A DNA stretch of 19,670 bases from an uncultured Ruminococcus sp. GTDB lineage: Bacteria > Bacillota > Clostridia > Oscillospirales > CAG-272. The notes beneath the pieces are model-generated. The model was not told the DNA's origin and made no database searches. It saw only the letters and a program-made list of their open reading frames with translations. A program made the translations under genes and the position numbers. Numbering within the stretch: position 1 is the stretch's first letter; each line of letters begins with the position of its first letter. The stretch spans positions 1 to 19,670 of the forward strand of contig URUL01000029.1 in NCBI GenBank assembly GCA_900551005.1, read 5' to 3'. Shown piece after piece: positions 1-8,392 of the stretch.

Positions 1-519
1 GGTATTGCCGGTGACATAAACCGTCTCAGACTTTCTTCCCTCTCTCAGCAGATTCTGCCGTGAGCGCTCGGTGGGAGCGAAATTATATCGGGAAATGATG
101 CTGACCGCCTGCCTGTTGAATTCCTCAGGATAAGGAGAGTAAATATCATAGGTGCGAAGCCCCGCCTCCACGTGCCCCACGGGAATCTGCAGATAAAAGC
201 AGGCAAGGGCTGTGGCGAAGGTGGTAGAGGTATCGCCATGTACGAGCACTGCATCGGGCTTTGCATCTTCCAGCACCGTCCTGATGCGGTTCAGGATATT
301 CGTCGTAATATCAAAAAGCGTCTGTCCTTCCTTCATGATCGACAGATCGTAATCCGGCACGACGTGAAAAACATCCAGCACCTGATCAAGCATACTGCGG
401 TGCTGTCCCGTCACGCAGACAACCGTGCAGATATTCTTTCTCCCCTTCAGCTCATTGACGAGCGGACACATTTTGATTGCCTCCGGTCTTGTACCGAAGA
501 CCAGCATGATCTTTTTCAT
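1..519 (-). CDS. wecB: UDP-N-acetylglucosamine 2-epimerase, partial (5' part)
   Basis: The frame runs open from an ATG at 519 to the window edge, giving the first 173 residues of a protein normally about 370 long. Family motifs occur in order: FGTRPEAIKM (residues 8-17), VTGQHR (36-41), HGDT (94-97), HVEAGLRT (116-123), PEEFNRQ (131-137) and VTGNT at the edge. The acidic residues D96, E118 and E132 correspond to active-site positions known in WecB enzymes. The enzyme interconverts UDP-GlcNAc and UDP-ManNAc in the cytoplasm, supplying ManNAc for wall or capsule glycans. An AGGGAGG ribosome site precedes the ATG. It lies 46 bases downstream of the GH78 gene on the same strand, so it is probably the last visible gene of that operon, although its role is biosynthetic rather than degradative. 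The C-terminal half cannot be seen. Confidence 0.93.
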   Translation of the reverse strand, partial: MKKIMLVFGTRPEAIKMCPLVNELKGRKNICTVVCVTGQHRSMLDQVLDVFHVVPDYDLSIMKEGQTLFDITTNILNRIRTVLEDAKPDAVLVHGDTSTTFATALACFYLQIPVGHVEAGLRTYDIYSPYPEEFNRQAVSIISRYNFAPTERSRQNLLREGRKSETVYVTGNT

Positions 520-565
520 GGCGGTCACTTCCTCCCTTCTTCCGCATGGCGCACTCGCGGTACCG

Positions 566-2467
566 TCAGCTTTCCTGTGCCGCAAATACGGTTTTATAAT
601 AATAGATCGGAATGGCGCTCCAGCCATGGCACAGACTGCCCGCATTACCGAATGCCGCAGCGCCTTCTGTCGTTTCCCAGACGCAGGTCGAGCCTTGCTC
701 TGCCATCTTTTGGTAATCGCGTCTGATCTCTGCAAGTATGAATTTTTCGTATTTTTCCCTGTCTGTCTGTAATAATGCGTCATAGACAAATGTTTTCATG
801 GAAAGCGAACAAGGCATCAGCTCGCCGTAAATCGTCTTCTCGCAGATAAATTCGGCTTCCTCCCGACTTGTCAAGCCGGCAAGGATCGCCATGGCATTGC
901 CGAGGGCGGTATATTTCCGTACGCTCTCTGTCATCGAAAACAACCGGTTTTCGGGAGAATAAAATCTTCTGCGTGTCTCTCTCTTTTCCTCCTCTATGAT
1001 CTCGCCGTAAGGAAAAGCCTCGTTTATTTTTTTGCAGATCTCCCTTAAGCTTTCCAGAGCGAGTATCAAAAGGCAGTTGAGCATCAAATCGGGGATGCTC
1101 TCCTCGCTTTTTCCCAATGTTCCGTCCATGTGCGGCGACCAGTCATAGAAATTCCAATGACTCTTCCCTGCGAATCGGTATACAAGACCGTCCTTTCGCG
1201 CACCGACAAACGTCTCCGCCACGGAAAGCAGCTTCGGATATACTTCCCGCGCAAGCGTTTCGTCGCCCGTATGCTCCGTATATTCTCCGACAGCGAGAAA
1301 ATAGTAGAGTGAAAAAGAAGGAATGGTCAGGTCCTTGCCGCACGGATAGCAGATGGAAAGCAGCCCGTCCTCACGCCTGTCCTCGCTTATCAGCTTCAGA
1401 TTTGCCCGCGCGAAAGCTTTATTTCCATCACGAAATGCATAATAGCCGCAAAGCATCTGGTTGCGCGCATCGAATACATATAAGCATTGCTCTCTCCACG
1501 GCGTATCGACATAGTGCTCCATCATGCAAAGCTCAAGCGTTTTTACACACATATCGTATATTTTTCGATCAGTCGGATCAGCAAGGGCTGTCTCTTCCCT
1601 TTCGACTGCATAATACTGCGGCAATATGCCCGCATATTTCAGTTCTATCGGGTCCTCGGAATACACCTCCAGATAACGGCAGCCCACGCGCAACATATAA
1701 TTCGTGTATTCGTTGTGCCCTTTTTTTGCGATGTATTCATAACTGAAGCTGCGGTTTCCGATAATACCGCGCACATGACCGTTTTGCAGATCTTCTCCCC
1801 AAAATACGGTAATTTTCTGCTCTTTCTCGGAAAAAAGCTCCAACACCGGCAAGCCGACGGATTCACGCCCCAAATCGATGAGAAAATACCTATCCTCGGA
1901 CTTCAAAACCGTGATATCCGCCCTGCCGCCGACCGTCAGCTTCTTTACGGGGCGCGGGTACAGTGTGCAGAGCTTCTTTACGGAGACCGCCGGCGAAAGC
2001 GGCTCTGCCTCCTCCGCAGTTGCGTCATACAAAAACGAAAAACCGAGCTGTGGGCTGATTATTTTGCAGTAGCCGTTTCGGTAAGCCGAATTTCTGCGGC
2101 AAAGTGTGCCTTCATCACTCCGGAAAACAACACCTTCCCCATCCTCGATCTCAAAGAGCAAGCCCGCCTTTGCCGGAAGATACCGCTGGCTTTCCTCACC
2201 GTAATGCCAAACCAGTATTTTCAGCTCGTTTGTCCCTTTTTTCAGATGAGAAGAGAGGTCTATCTCATCATAGATCTTATAATGCTCGAAATCGCCGTAT
2301 TGATTGCTTGCGACGTACTCTCCGTTTATAAAGAGAGTATAGTCGCCGTCGCAGGACAGACGACAAACGGCTCTGCCGGTCTTATCGGTAAATTCCGCAT
2401 AAAATTCGGCATATTCATCCATGCCCTGCTCACTGTCAATCCATATCCATTTTGCCTGTTCCCACAT
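566..2467 (-). CDS. GH78 alpha-L-rhamnosidase-like glycosidase
   Basis: This 633-residue protein has the layout of a compact bacterial alpha-L-rhamnosidase. An N-terminal beta-sandwich begins with WIWI and carries the GDYTLFINGEYV-type segment near residue 41; an (alpha/alpha)6 barrel spans roughly 290-590. The GH78 catalytic signature is visible: D321, E326 (general acid) and D333 in DTPWREQ...FD, with the spacing 1-6-13 known from characterised enzymes. The probable general base is E598 in CVWETTEG. There is no signal peptide, so it should act in the cytoplasm on imported oligosaccharides, releasing L-rhamnose from rhamnogalacturonan or plant glycosides. The ATG follows GGAGG by six bases. 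It lies in an operon behind a GH28-like gene, which supports a pectin role. Substrate specificity is inferred. Confidence 0.85.
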   Translation of the reverse strand: MWEQAKWIWIDSEQGMDEYAEFYAEFTDKTGRAVCRLSCDGDYTLFINGEYVASNQYGDFEHYKIYDEIDLSSHLKKGTNELKILVWHYGEESQRYLPAKAGLLFEIEDGEGVVFRSDEGTLCRRNSAYRNGYCKIISPQLGFSFLYDATAEEAEPLSPAVSVKKLCTLYPRPVKKLTVGGRADITVLKSEDRYFLIDLGRESVGLPVLELFSEKEQKITVFWGEDLQNGHVRGIIGNRSFSYEYIAKKGHNEYTNYMLRVGCRYLEVYSEDPIELKYAGILPQYYAVEREETALADPTDRKIYDMCVKTLELCMMEHYVDTPWREQCLYVFDARNQMLCGYYAFRDGNKAFARANLKLISEDRREDGLLSICYPCGKDLTIPSFSLYYFLAVGEYTEHTGDETLAREVYPKLLSVAETFVGARKDGLVYRFAGKSHWNFYDWSPHMDGTLGKSEESIPDLMLNCLLILALESLREICKKINEAFPYGEIIEEEKRETRRRFYSPENRLFSMTESVRKYTALGNAMAILAGLTSREEAEFICEKTIYGELMPCSLSMKTFVYDALLQTDREKYEKFILAEIRRDYQKMAEQGSTCVWETTEGAAAFGNAGSLCHGWSAIPIYYYKTVFAAQES

Positions 2468-2538
2468 AAGCCGTCCTCCGCGCCGCCGATAAAGTCTCAG
2501 GTAGCCGCCCCCTGTTTCTGCTTTTAAAAAATGTTTTT

Positions 2539-2565
2539 CATTCGAAAAGCGCTCGCTTCCGAATG
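2539..2565 (-). terminator. Intercistronic hairpin between the GH28-like and GH78 genes
   Basis: On the minus strand CATTCG and CGAATG pair, extended inward by GAAGC/GCTTT around a GAGC loop. AAAAAC and then TTTTTT follow. The T-run is displaced from the stem, so this may be a leaky terminator, an attenuator or an RNA-processing hairpin that lowers expression of the downstream GH78 and wecB genes. Confidence 0.4.
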
Positions 2566-2578
2566 CCCCGATTTTTCT

Positions 2579-4042
2579 TCAGGAAAGAAGGATCTTCTTG
2601 CCGTTTACCGAGATGTCCGAAATACTGATATTGTAAAAAGCGTCCGTGCCGGGAGAGGCATATACAGAACACTTTATGTCAGGCTCCGCACCGTTTAAAA
2701 GCAGTTTTTCATCATAATATACATGTATGTTTTTAATTTTGACATCATGAATATTTCTCTGTTTGATACCCGTCAGGTCGAGCTCATCGGTCAGAGGCGG
2801 AAGTCCCCACGCCTTCATGCACGAAGGCGTTCTCCACGGTCTGTTTCCAAACCATATAAGAAAAGGCTCAGCGACCGTATCCTGCGCCGTATAGATATCT
2901 TCATCCTTTGACTGATAAACTTCCATCGTATCAAAAGCATTGAACTCCGCATTGATATTTTCAAACGTAACGTCATGGATCTCGGCGCAATCTCCGTTGT
3001 TTATATCAAGTGCCGCCTTGCCGCACCGCAGAATATCGCAGTTTTTAAAACTGATATTCTCATATTCGCGACAGGTCGTCTCCACGCCCACTTCACAGCA
3101 TTTGCCCCAGTCACACCACAGAACACAGTTATCGATATGTATATTTTTATTGTCAATATAGTAGTATCGATCGATTCCTTTTATCGTAATCGAATCATCA
3201 AACGAATGAACGAATGAATTGTTGACAAATATATTCCGGCAGTTGACGATATCGATCCCATCCGTATTGTACCGCCACTGACCGAATATCTTGATACCGT
3301 CGAGCGCCACGTCAAAGCAACCGAAAAGGCTCAGACACCATATGGCGGAATTTTTCATTCCGACGCCTTCGATGCGGAGATTTTTGCAATCATAAAACTT
3401 CATATTGCCGTTGACATAGGCTTCATAGCAATAATTGCCGACTCTTTCCTCCCCGCTGTCATCGAAGATGCCGTTTCCGAAAATGCGGATATTCTCCGCA
3501 TTCTCGGCATAGAGGCAACCGTATACAAGCGCGTCCTTGTCAACATAAACGCTTTCATTGCTCTTTAAAATGATCTTCCCCGGAAAATGGATACCCGCTC
3601 CGAAATAATACGTCACATCATCTTTCTTCGGTGCTGCAATAGGCTTGGAATTGAAAATATAGAGACAATGGTGATAACTGTCACATTCGAGCACGTACTG
3701 CCCGTTTTCCTTGAGAGTAAAGGCAATCTGGCCGTCTGTCTCGCTGTGCCCGATATTCTTTGAATACGGTTTTATCAATACCCTTTTATGCTCGATATTG
3801 GATATAACCTCAAGCTTGATCTCTTCATCGCTGACTATATTGACAAAAGAGGCTGCTTCAGACTGATCAAAGGGTCTTTGATGCCCCGGCCATATGGTAT
3901 TGAAGGGATATTTCGATATCCGACAGGTATAAACGGGAATTTCCTCACCATTTAAAAATACCCTGTAATCTTCGGATATGGGCTCGACGTACTTAAAAAA
4001 GGACTTTGTATGATTATGCTCAAATTTCGAATAAGAATACAT
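2579..4042 (-). CDS. GH28-like right-handed beta-helix glycosidase (pectinase-like)
   Basis: This 487-residue protein has an N-terminal beta-sandwich-like region (about 1-140) followed by a parallel beta-helix with repeated short strands (about 145-480). The GH28 active-site pattern is recognisable: NTDGID at 259-264 and FDDS at 281-284, giving the three aspartates D261, D282 and D283 used by polygalacturonases. The canonical GHG and RIK motifs are not evident, so it is a divergent GH28 or a related beta-helix family such as GH49; the extra N-terminal domain would fit the latter. No signal peptide is seen, suggesting cytoplasmic action on imported oligogalacturonides or related sugars. The ATG directly follows the TAA of the esterase-like gene, with GGGAGA inside that gene as ribosome site, so the two are translationally coupled. 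Confidence 0.78.
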   Translation of the reverse strand: MYSYSKFEHNHTKSFFKYVEPISEDYRVFLNGEEIPVYTCRISKYPFNTIWPGHQRPFDQSEAASFVNIVSDEEIKLEVISNIEHKRVLIKPYSKNIGHSETDGQIAFTLKENGQYVLECDSYHHCLYIFNSKPIAAPKKDDVTYYFGAGIHFPGKIILKSNESVYVDKDALVYGCLYAENAENIRIFGNGIFDDSGEERVGNYCYEAYVNGNMKFYDCKNLRIEGVGMKNSAIWCLSLFGCFDVALDGIKIFGQWRYNTDGIDIVNCRNIFVNNSFVHSFDDSITIKGIDRYYYIDNKNIHIDNCVLWCDWGKCCEVGVETTCREYENISFKNCDILRCGKAALDINNGDCAEIHDVTFENINAEFNAFDTMEVYQSKDEDIYTAQDTVAEPFLIWFGNRPWRTPSCMKAWGLPPLTDELDLTGIKQRNIHDVKIKNIHVYYDEKLLLNGAEPDIKCSVYASPGTDAFYNISISDISVNGKKILLS

Positions 4043-4771
4043 TTATTTTATCTCCCATACGGCATTTAATATTCTGTCGGCTATGGCTTTCATTCCCTTA
4101 TCACCCGGATGATTTGCCACACCGCTGTGCTTGAAAAGACCGAGCGCCTTCATGGATTCGTCCTCTCCCAGATCATTGAGCTCTGCCAGAGGATATCCGT
4201 TTTTTTGTGCGTACTCGCGAATGGCACCGTCCGCGATATGCTTCCAGAAGCCGGTCGTTATGACGATGCGGGCATGTCCCGTGCCGTCCAGATAGGAAAG
4301 AAGCTTGCCGTATTCCTTCTGAAAAAGGTCGGCGTTATAGTGGTCTCTCGGACAGTTTTCGACAAGCCGCATGATGATAATATCCGCGTGGAAATCTCGC
4401 GCGGCTTCAAAAAGTGCAAAGGTCTTTTCGCCGTCATAGCAGTTTCGCTCCCATTCGGCGACCTGACAGATGCAAAAAGCCGCTTCGCTGTCCTTTTGCA
4501 GGATATTCCTCGCGACGATATGAACATAATCGTTTTCCGGGGAAGAGGCTGCCATGCCCCCATCGTTATGCCAGCCAATATCGTGCTTTATGCCGTGTCT
4601 TGTGATGGAATTGCCCACAAACAATACTCGTTTTCCTTTGCCCTCCGGATGGATAAAAGTAACAAACTGATCCTTTGCAAGTTGGTTTTCCGCCTTTACG
4701 GTATTTTTCTCGATCTGGTTCATCTGAACGGTATCTCCCAAAATAATTTGTCTGTCAGTCGCCGTATTCAT
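4043..4771 (-). CDS. SGNH/GDSL-family hydrolase-like protein
   Basis: This 242-residue protein shows SGNH family blocks: GNSIT at 53-57 with nucleophile S55 (block I), a RLVENC segment near 135-140 in the block III position, and NHPGDKGM at 220-227 with catalytic H221 (block V). The usual Asp three residues before that His is Val218. The family contains carbohydrate esterases that remove acetyl groups from pectin or xylan, which fits the glycosidase neighbours; this role is inferred. There is no signal peptide. No ribosome site precedes the first ATG, which is 19 bases after the upstream stop. An internal ATG at 4723 (residue 17) has GGGAGA ten bases before it and may be the true start. The stop touches the ATG of the GH28-like gene. 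Confidence 0.75.
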   Translation of the reverse strand: MNTATDRQIILGDTVQMNQIEKNTVKAENQLAKDQFVTFIHPEGKGKRVLFVGNSITRHGIKHDIGWHNDGGMAASSPENDYVHIVARNILQKDSEAAFCICQVAEWERNCYDGEKTFALFEAARDFHADIIIMRLVENCPRDHYNADLFQKEYGKLLSYLDGTGHARIVITTGFWKHIADGAIREYAQKNGYPLAELNDLGEDESMKALGLFKHSGVANHPGDKGMKAIADRILNAVWEIK

Positions 4772-4790
4772 TTAAAAAGACACGGTGCGA

Positions 4791-5321
4791 TCATTCCGAC
4801 CTCAGCTTATCGCAGAAGCCTTTGCCGGTATAGAAGATTCCCTCTCCGATATAATCGCCATTTCCGATTCCTTTCATATGATATGTTACATCGGCAGGTA
4901 CCGGATTCATCAATATGATCGGAATCAAGTCCTTTTCGGAATAAGCCTTCTCAGACTTATATTTGAAATCATATGCCCGCTTTGTCTTTACCTTGTATCG
5001 GACGGCATGTCTTGTTGCGGCAATCTGAAAAGCAAGCTCTCTGACGGCATAGTGCTCTTCGTCCATAAAATCGCAGAGATCCTTTCTGAAAAATGTCCCG
5101 CAGAGTTTTACGGAATATAGCTTATCAGCGGTTTCTATATAAAAATCGCAGTTTTTACCTTTGAAATTGCCGAAGACGGCTCCGAAGCGGTTGGCTTTGT
5201 ATCTGAATTTTTTCAAACGGCAGATATGCCTTATATCGGCAATAAGACTTATTCTTTTAATGAAAAATCTTATAAACGGATAAAATATTATCAGACAAAT
5301 CGGCACAATCAATAACCACAT
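4791..5321 (-). CDS. Membrane-anchored protein of unknown function
   Basis: The start is set at the ATG at 5321, which has AAAGGAGG nine bases upstream; the frame extends further 5', but that stretch runs across the operon promoter and the opposing AraC remnant. The 176-residue product begins with one hydrophobic segment (MWLLIVPICLIIFYPFIRFF), followed by a basic stretch, so it is probably anchored in the membrane with the rest in the cytoplasm. The remainder is a mixed region with an ILMNPVPAD motif and the segment GIFYTG near the end. I do not recognise the family. It is the first gene of the pectin-type operon. No enzyme motif is visible. Confidence 0.7.
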   Translation of the reverse strand: MWLLIVPICLIIFYPFIRFFIKRISLIADIRHICRLKKFRYKANRFGAVFGNFKGKNCDFYIETADKLYSVKLCGTFFRKDLCDFMDEEHYAVRELAFQIAATRHAVRYKVKTKRAYDFKYKSEKAYSEKDLIPIILMNPVPADVTYHMKGIGNGDYIGEGIFYTGKGFCDKLRSE

Positions 5322-5381
5322 AATGAGAATCCTCCTTTTCCGGTGACTTAATTTTTGCAAACTGTTTTTCTTGTTACTGCC

Positions 5382-5410
5382 ATTATACCGCGATTTCGGA
5401 ATATCGTCAA
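5382..5410 (-). promoter_or_regulatory. Promoter of the glycosidase operon
   Basis: On the minus strand TTGACG (5405-5410) and TATAAT (5382-5387) are separated by 17 bases. The -10 box lies 60 bases upstream of the ATG at 5321. It is next to the AraC-family remnant on the other strand, so it may have arisen at the junction that truncated that gene. Confidence 0.75.
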
Positions 5411-5429
5411 TAGAATTTCGGATAATTTC

Positions 5430-5621
5430 ATCGGTTGCCCGCCGATGAAATACGTGCGCCAATGCCGCATTACGAAGGCAAAGGAATATCTCTGCAACGG
5501 ATTTTCCGTTGATGACACCTGCCGCCTGACCGGATTTCATAACCTATCGCATTTCAGCTATCTTTTCAAGAAAGAAACAGGACTTAGTCCGAAAAAATAC
5601 GCGGAAAACCAAAAGAAATGA
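5430..5621 (+). pseudogene. AraC-family regulator, 3' remnant
   Basis: The open frame here encodes the last part of an AraC/XylS DNA-binding domain: the linker after the first HTH (PPMKYVRQCRITKAKEYL) and the second HTH, ending GFHNLSHFSYLFKKETGLSPKKY before a TGA at 5619. The first HTH and the whole sensor domain are missing. Upstream in frame the sequence loses similarity and overlaps the minus-strand operon promoter, and there is no credible start. It is probably what is left of a regulator that once stood beside the glycosidase genes; loss of regulation is an inference. A functional short protein is unlikely, since DNA binding in this family normally needs both HTH units. Confidence 0.72.
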
Positions 5622-5850
5622 CTTTTTCATATCTTATGCGTCTCATGAAAAATAACTATCGCAGGATATAAGCTCGACATTTTGACGGCTTGTCGTAAAA
5701 GCCGCTCCATAAACGGGCTTGTCTCCTGCTTTCTTCCTATTCAGATACTTTTTGCCATAGCATTTTGCCTTTTCCCTCTTCGCGCGGCAAGTGACTGCTT
5801 TTTTCATAGCCCCGCCCCAATCCGAAATCTTTGCCATATAGAGCATACGG

Positions 5851-5880
5851 GACAAAAGCGACATCCTGACGGATGCCGCT
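5851..5880 (-). terminator. Rho-independent terminator of the GH43 gene
   Basis: On the minus strand AGCGGCATCC pairs with GGATGTCGCT (ten pairs, one G-T) around a GTCA loop, followed by TTTTGTC. It begins 15 bases downstream of the GH43 stop codon. Confidence 0.7.
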
Positions 5881-5895
5881 CGTTTCGGTTATCAG

Positions 5896-6804
5896 TTATT
5901 GATCAAACGACCATTCCTCGGTCATGGTGACAGGCAGAATATTGCCATCGCCGTCAAGATCCATTTTGTCGATACAAAGGAAGCGGGCGTGAGAGCCGGG
6001 CACTCCGTTTTGGTGCCTGTGATAGACCATGAGGTACTGATCCTGCTCCGGCAGATATAAATATCCGTTATGGCCGGGTCCGTTTGCAAACCCGCAATCT
6101 CCCGTGGAAAGGATGGTGCGGCAGTCTGTAAAAGGTCCGTACGGATGATCCGCTGCCGCGGTGTTCACTCGGTAATCCCCCTTTGTCCACTGCCCCGCAG
6201 ACCACATAAAATAATATTTGCCGTTGCGCTTGAACATGCAGGGACCTTCCACATAGTCCTCCGGAGTTATCTCTTTAAATACCGTGCCGTCTTCAAAAGG
6301 CACAAAGCCTGTCATATCGTCATTCATTATCGCGATATTGCAGTGTCTCCAGCCACCGTATAAAAGGTAAACCGTCCCGTCATCATCCTTGAATAAATGC
6401 GCATCTATCGGCTGAGCACCATTATAAAATTCCCCTATCAAGGGCCTGCCCAAATACGCTTTAAAAGGTCCTTCGGGACTGTCCGATACGGCGATCTCAA
6501 GTCCGCCCTTCTCAGAGATATGCGGAATATCGTTGGAAGCGAAGATATAATAATATTTGCCGTCTTTATCGATGATCGTCGGCGCCCAGACCGCGCCCTT
6601 GACCCAAGGGAACCCCGACATATCGATTATATTTTCTGCGATCGTCCAGTTTGTTAGGTCTGACGAAACAAAGCAGCTCTGGTTTTGCTGTTCCTCAAAA
6701 GGAAGCGAGTGGGTGACGTAAATATAGTATTTTCCCTCATAGAAGCGAGCTTCCGGGTCAGCATACCAGCCCTTACTCAGTGGATTTTTAATATCAAATT
6801 TCAT
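5896..6804 (-). CDS. GH43-family glycosidase (arabinanase / xylosidase type)
   Basis: This 302-residue protein has the five-bladed beta-propeller pattern of GH43. The three catalytic acids are recognisable: D16 in YADPE (general base), D134 in PIDAHLF (pKa modulator) and E186 in VEGPCMF (general acid). H245 in GPGHNG matches the conserved central-channel histidine. The length equals a single catalytic domain with no carbohydrate-binding module. No signal peptide is seen, so it should act in the cytoplasm, trimming arabinose, xylose or galactose from oligosaccharides such as pectin side chains. Its ATG has GGAGA six bases upstream. It stands alone between its own promoter and terminator. The exact substrate cannot be read from the sequence. 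Confidence 0.9.
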   Translation of the reverse strand: MKFDIKNPLSKGWYADPEARFYEGKYYIYVTHSLPFEEQQNQSCFVSSDLTNWTIAENIIDMSGFPWVKGAVWAPTIIDKDGKYYYIFASNDIPHISEKGGLEIAVSDSPEGPFKAYLGRPLIGEFYNGAQPIDAHLFKDDDGTVYLLYGGWRHCNIAIMNDDMTGFVPFEDGTVFKEITPEDYVEGPCMFKRNGKYYFMWSAGQWTKGDYRVNTAAADHPYGPFTDCRTILSTGDCGFANGPGHNGYLYLPEQDQYLMVYHRHQNGVPGSHARFLCIDKMDLDGDGNILPVTMTEEWSFDQ

Positions 6805-6839
6805 AATCGATCTCCATCGGTTTATAAGCTTATGAAAAG

Positions 6840-6869
6840 ATTATACCATAAACCAAATGAGAATTACAA
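6840..6869 (-). promoter_or_regulatory. Promoter of the GH43 gene
   Basis: On the minus strand TTGTAA (6864-6869) and TATAAT (6840-6845) are spaced 18 bases apart. The -10 box is 36 bases upstream of the GH43 ATG. Confidence 0.65.
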
Positions 6870-6891
6870 GTGATTTTCAAAATTTTCAGCG

Positions 6892-7023
6892 CCCGCTTAC
6901 CCGTGCGAATGCGGATCCGGTAAAGAAGGAAAAGGTAACAAGCGTAATAAAAACCGACTGCATCCTATATCGGTAAATGACAACCTTTTCGCCGCTCAGC
7001 TGATGCTCCCCGTAAAGAAATAA
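6892..7023 (+). other. Possible remnant of a SEC-C zinc-motif protein
   Basis: A plus-strand frame without a start codon, open after a TGA at 6871, reads YPCECGSGKEGKGNK and ends at a TAA at 7021. The CxCGSGK pattern resembles the SEC-C zinc motif, usually followed by a Cys/His pair that is absent here. It is too short and has no ribosome site, so at best it is a gene scrap. The 203 bases from the GH43 promoter to the nucleotidyltransferase stop show nothing else clear. Confidence 0.22.
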
Positions 7024-7073
7024 TCAAACGATTCTTTTGGTACCATTCTGAATCCGAAAATAAAAAATCCCTA

Positions 7074-8240
7074 TCAGTTCTCCAATCCGAGATGAGATAG
7101 CATTTCATTTGTTCTCAATTGTTCAGCTTTTGTCATGGCAGAGTTGAGCTTTAATTCCCGAACCCCACGCTTCGCACCGCCGCAGAACACAAGCTTTCCC
7201 CAGCGGCGAGCTTCATAAAACGGAAGTAAGACACGCTTCCCTTCCAGTGAGGGATAGTGACATTTCAGTGTATCATAGGGAAGCCATATTCGGGAAATGG
7301 CATAACGCAATTTTCCGCCTCTCCGTATCTGCTGAACTGCTACGCGGTTATCCATTGTTCCGTACACACCGCCGCAGAGTATGTATCGCTCCACCTTTTT
7401 GGTGATTGCATTATGTTCAAGATTACCGAACCAGACTTCGGAAAGTTGTCTTGCGGTACCGGCAAATTTCATAAGTCCGCCTTCTTCAAGAAGTGCGTTC
7501 CGTTTTTCCGCATCATATACAATCTTGTGATTCAAGATCCACAAATCCAAAAGCGGGCGAGCACCGCATCCGCCGTTTTGAAAATGCTTTGCCATGTGTG
7601 CGATATGATAGTAGTAAAACATCTCCTCTGACATGACATAACGATACACGCAGTCCTGTCCGGGCGCGCTCTGCTCCCATACCTCTTTCAGCACCTCGTC
7701 AGCTTTTCCGACAATATTGCTTTCAATCAAAGTATAGTGAAGCTCCAGGTGGACTCCGCTCGGAGAATACATCCCGATGTCATGCGATTGCTCTGATTCG
7801 ACCCGATATTCCAAATGTTCCGTCAGCAGCTTCACCGCACGGTCGAGATCTGCATCATGTACTAAGATATCGATATCACAACCGGTCCGCATCCATGGCT
7901 TCGGATAGTATTGCCGCAGGACTGACCCCTTGAGCGGTATGAACGGGATCTGCGCTTGGTTCAATGTTTCCGACAGACTGTTCAACTCATAGTTGATGCG
8001 CTCGTAGCGATAAACCGCCGTCATCATCTGTTTTTCAAACTTTGACTTGATCTCACCGTCAGACAGTAGCTTGTGACGGATCAGCGCGTCCCCGACAAGA
8101 TGGGCAAGGTCATGCTTTTTGGATAGTATGTAAAGCTGTTTCAAATCATCATCAGTTAGCCGCAGATTCTCTGAATCAATAACCTTGCCGCAAACCTCGT
8201 TTGAGATCAGATTCATCATCATTTCTGATATTCTTTCCAT
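7074..8240 (-). CDS. Nucleotidyltransferase-fold protein (PF14907, NTP_transf_5 type)
   Basis: This 388-residue protein matches the uncharacterised nucleotidyltransferase family: PLKGSVLRQYYP (102-113), the metal-binding pair D122 and D124 in CDIDILV, and a third acidic position at E166 in HLELH. The N-terminal 90 residues are helical, and the C-terminal half is rich in Trp and basic residues. The family is often found beside peptide natural-product (RiPP or lasso-type) genes and polysaccharide genes; its substrates are poorly known. The ATG at 8240 follows GGTGG. A short peptide ORF ends upstream on the same strand, and both share the promoter at 8644-8672. The catalytic acids look intact, so it may still be active even though its neighbours are fragmentary. 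Confidence 0.82.
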   Translation of the reverse strand: MERISEMMMNLISNEVCGKVIDSENLRLTDDDLKQLYILSKKHDLAHLVGDALIRHKLLSDGEIKSKFEKQMMTAVYRYERINYELNSLSETLNQAQIPFIPLKGSVLRQYYPKPWMRTGCDIDILVHDADLDRAVKLLTEHLEYRVESEQSHDIGMYSPSGVHLELHYTLIESNIVGKADEVLKEVWEQSAPGQDCVYRYVMSEEMFYYYHIAHMAKHFQNGGCGARPLLDLWILNHKIVYDAEKRNALLEEGGLMKFAGTARQLSEVWFGNLEHNAITKKVERYILCGGVYGTMDNRVAVQQIRRGGKLRYAISRIWLPYDTLKCHYPSLEGKRVLLPFYEARRWGKLVFCGGAKRGVRELKLNSAMTKAEQLRTNEMLSHLGLEN

Positions 8241-8326
8241 ATTACCACCAACCCATCATAATTTGCGACAAATCACATATTGTCGCCGAATGTATCGGGA
8301 CGCTTCGGGTCAAATTGCTCGTTTGC

Positions 8327-8392
8327 CTACATGACTGCGACTAAATCCTCGATGTCGGACAGGTTGATGATGCCGGGTTTTGAAATATTCAT
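8327..8392 (-). CDS. Very short peptide ORF, possible damaged RiPP precursor
   Basis: An ATG at 8392 opens a 21-residue frame, MNISKPGIINLSDIEDL and then VAVM, ending at TAG. The same frame continues past the TAG as ANEQFDPKRPDTFGDNM to a TGA at 8273, 32 bases before the nucleotidyltransferase ATG. The first part has a KP-x-I-x-x-L-x-D-I-E pattern resembling leaders of some lasso-type precursors; the second part is acidic and proline-containing, as some cores are. A precursor of about 39 residues broken by a nonsense mutation would explain this, but the match is by eye and the ORF could be chance. The context (PF14907 gene downstream) is the main support. Confidence 0.35.
   Translation of the reverse strand: MNISKPGIINLSDIEDLVAVM

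Noticed and set aside
172..726. 184-residue plus-strand frame
   Set aside because: It is antisense to wecB and the 3' end of the GH78 gene, both of which have clear family motifs.
1487..2527. 346-residue plus-strand frame
   Set aside because: It is antisense to the GH78 gene; its length reflects codon bias of the real gene.
5322..5540. N-terminal extension of the membrane-anchored protein
   Set aside because: It crosses the operon promoter and the opposing AraC remnant; the ATG at 5321 has a strong ribosome site.
5643..5864. 73-residue minus frame
   Set aside because: It has no ribosome site or family signal and runs into the GH43 terminator.
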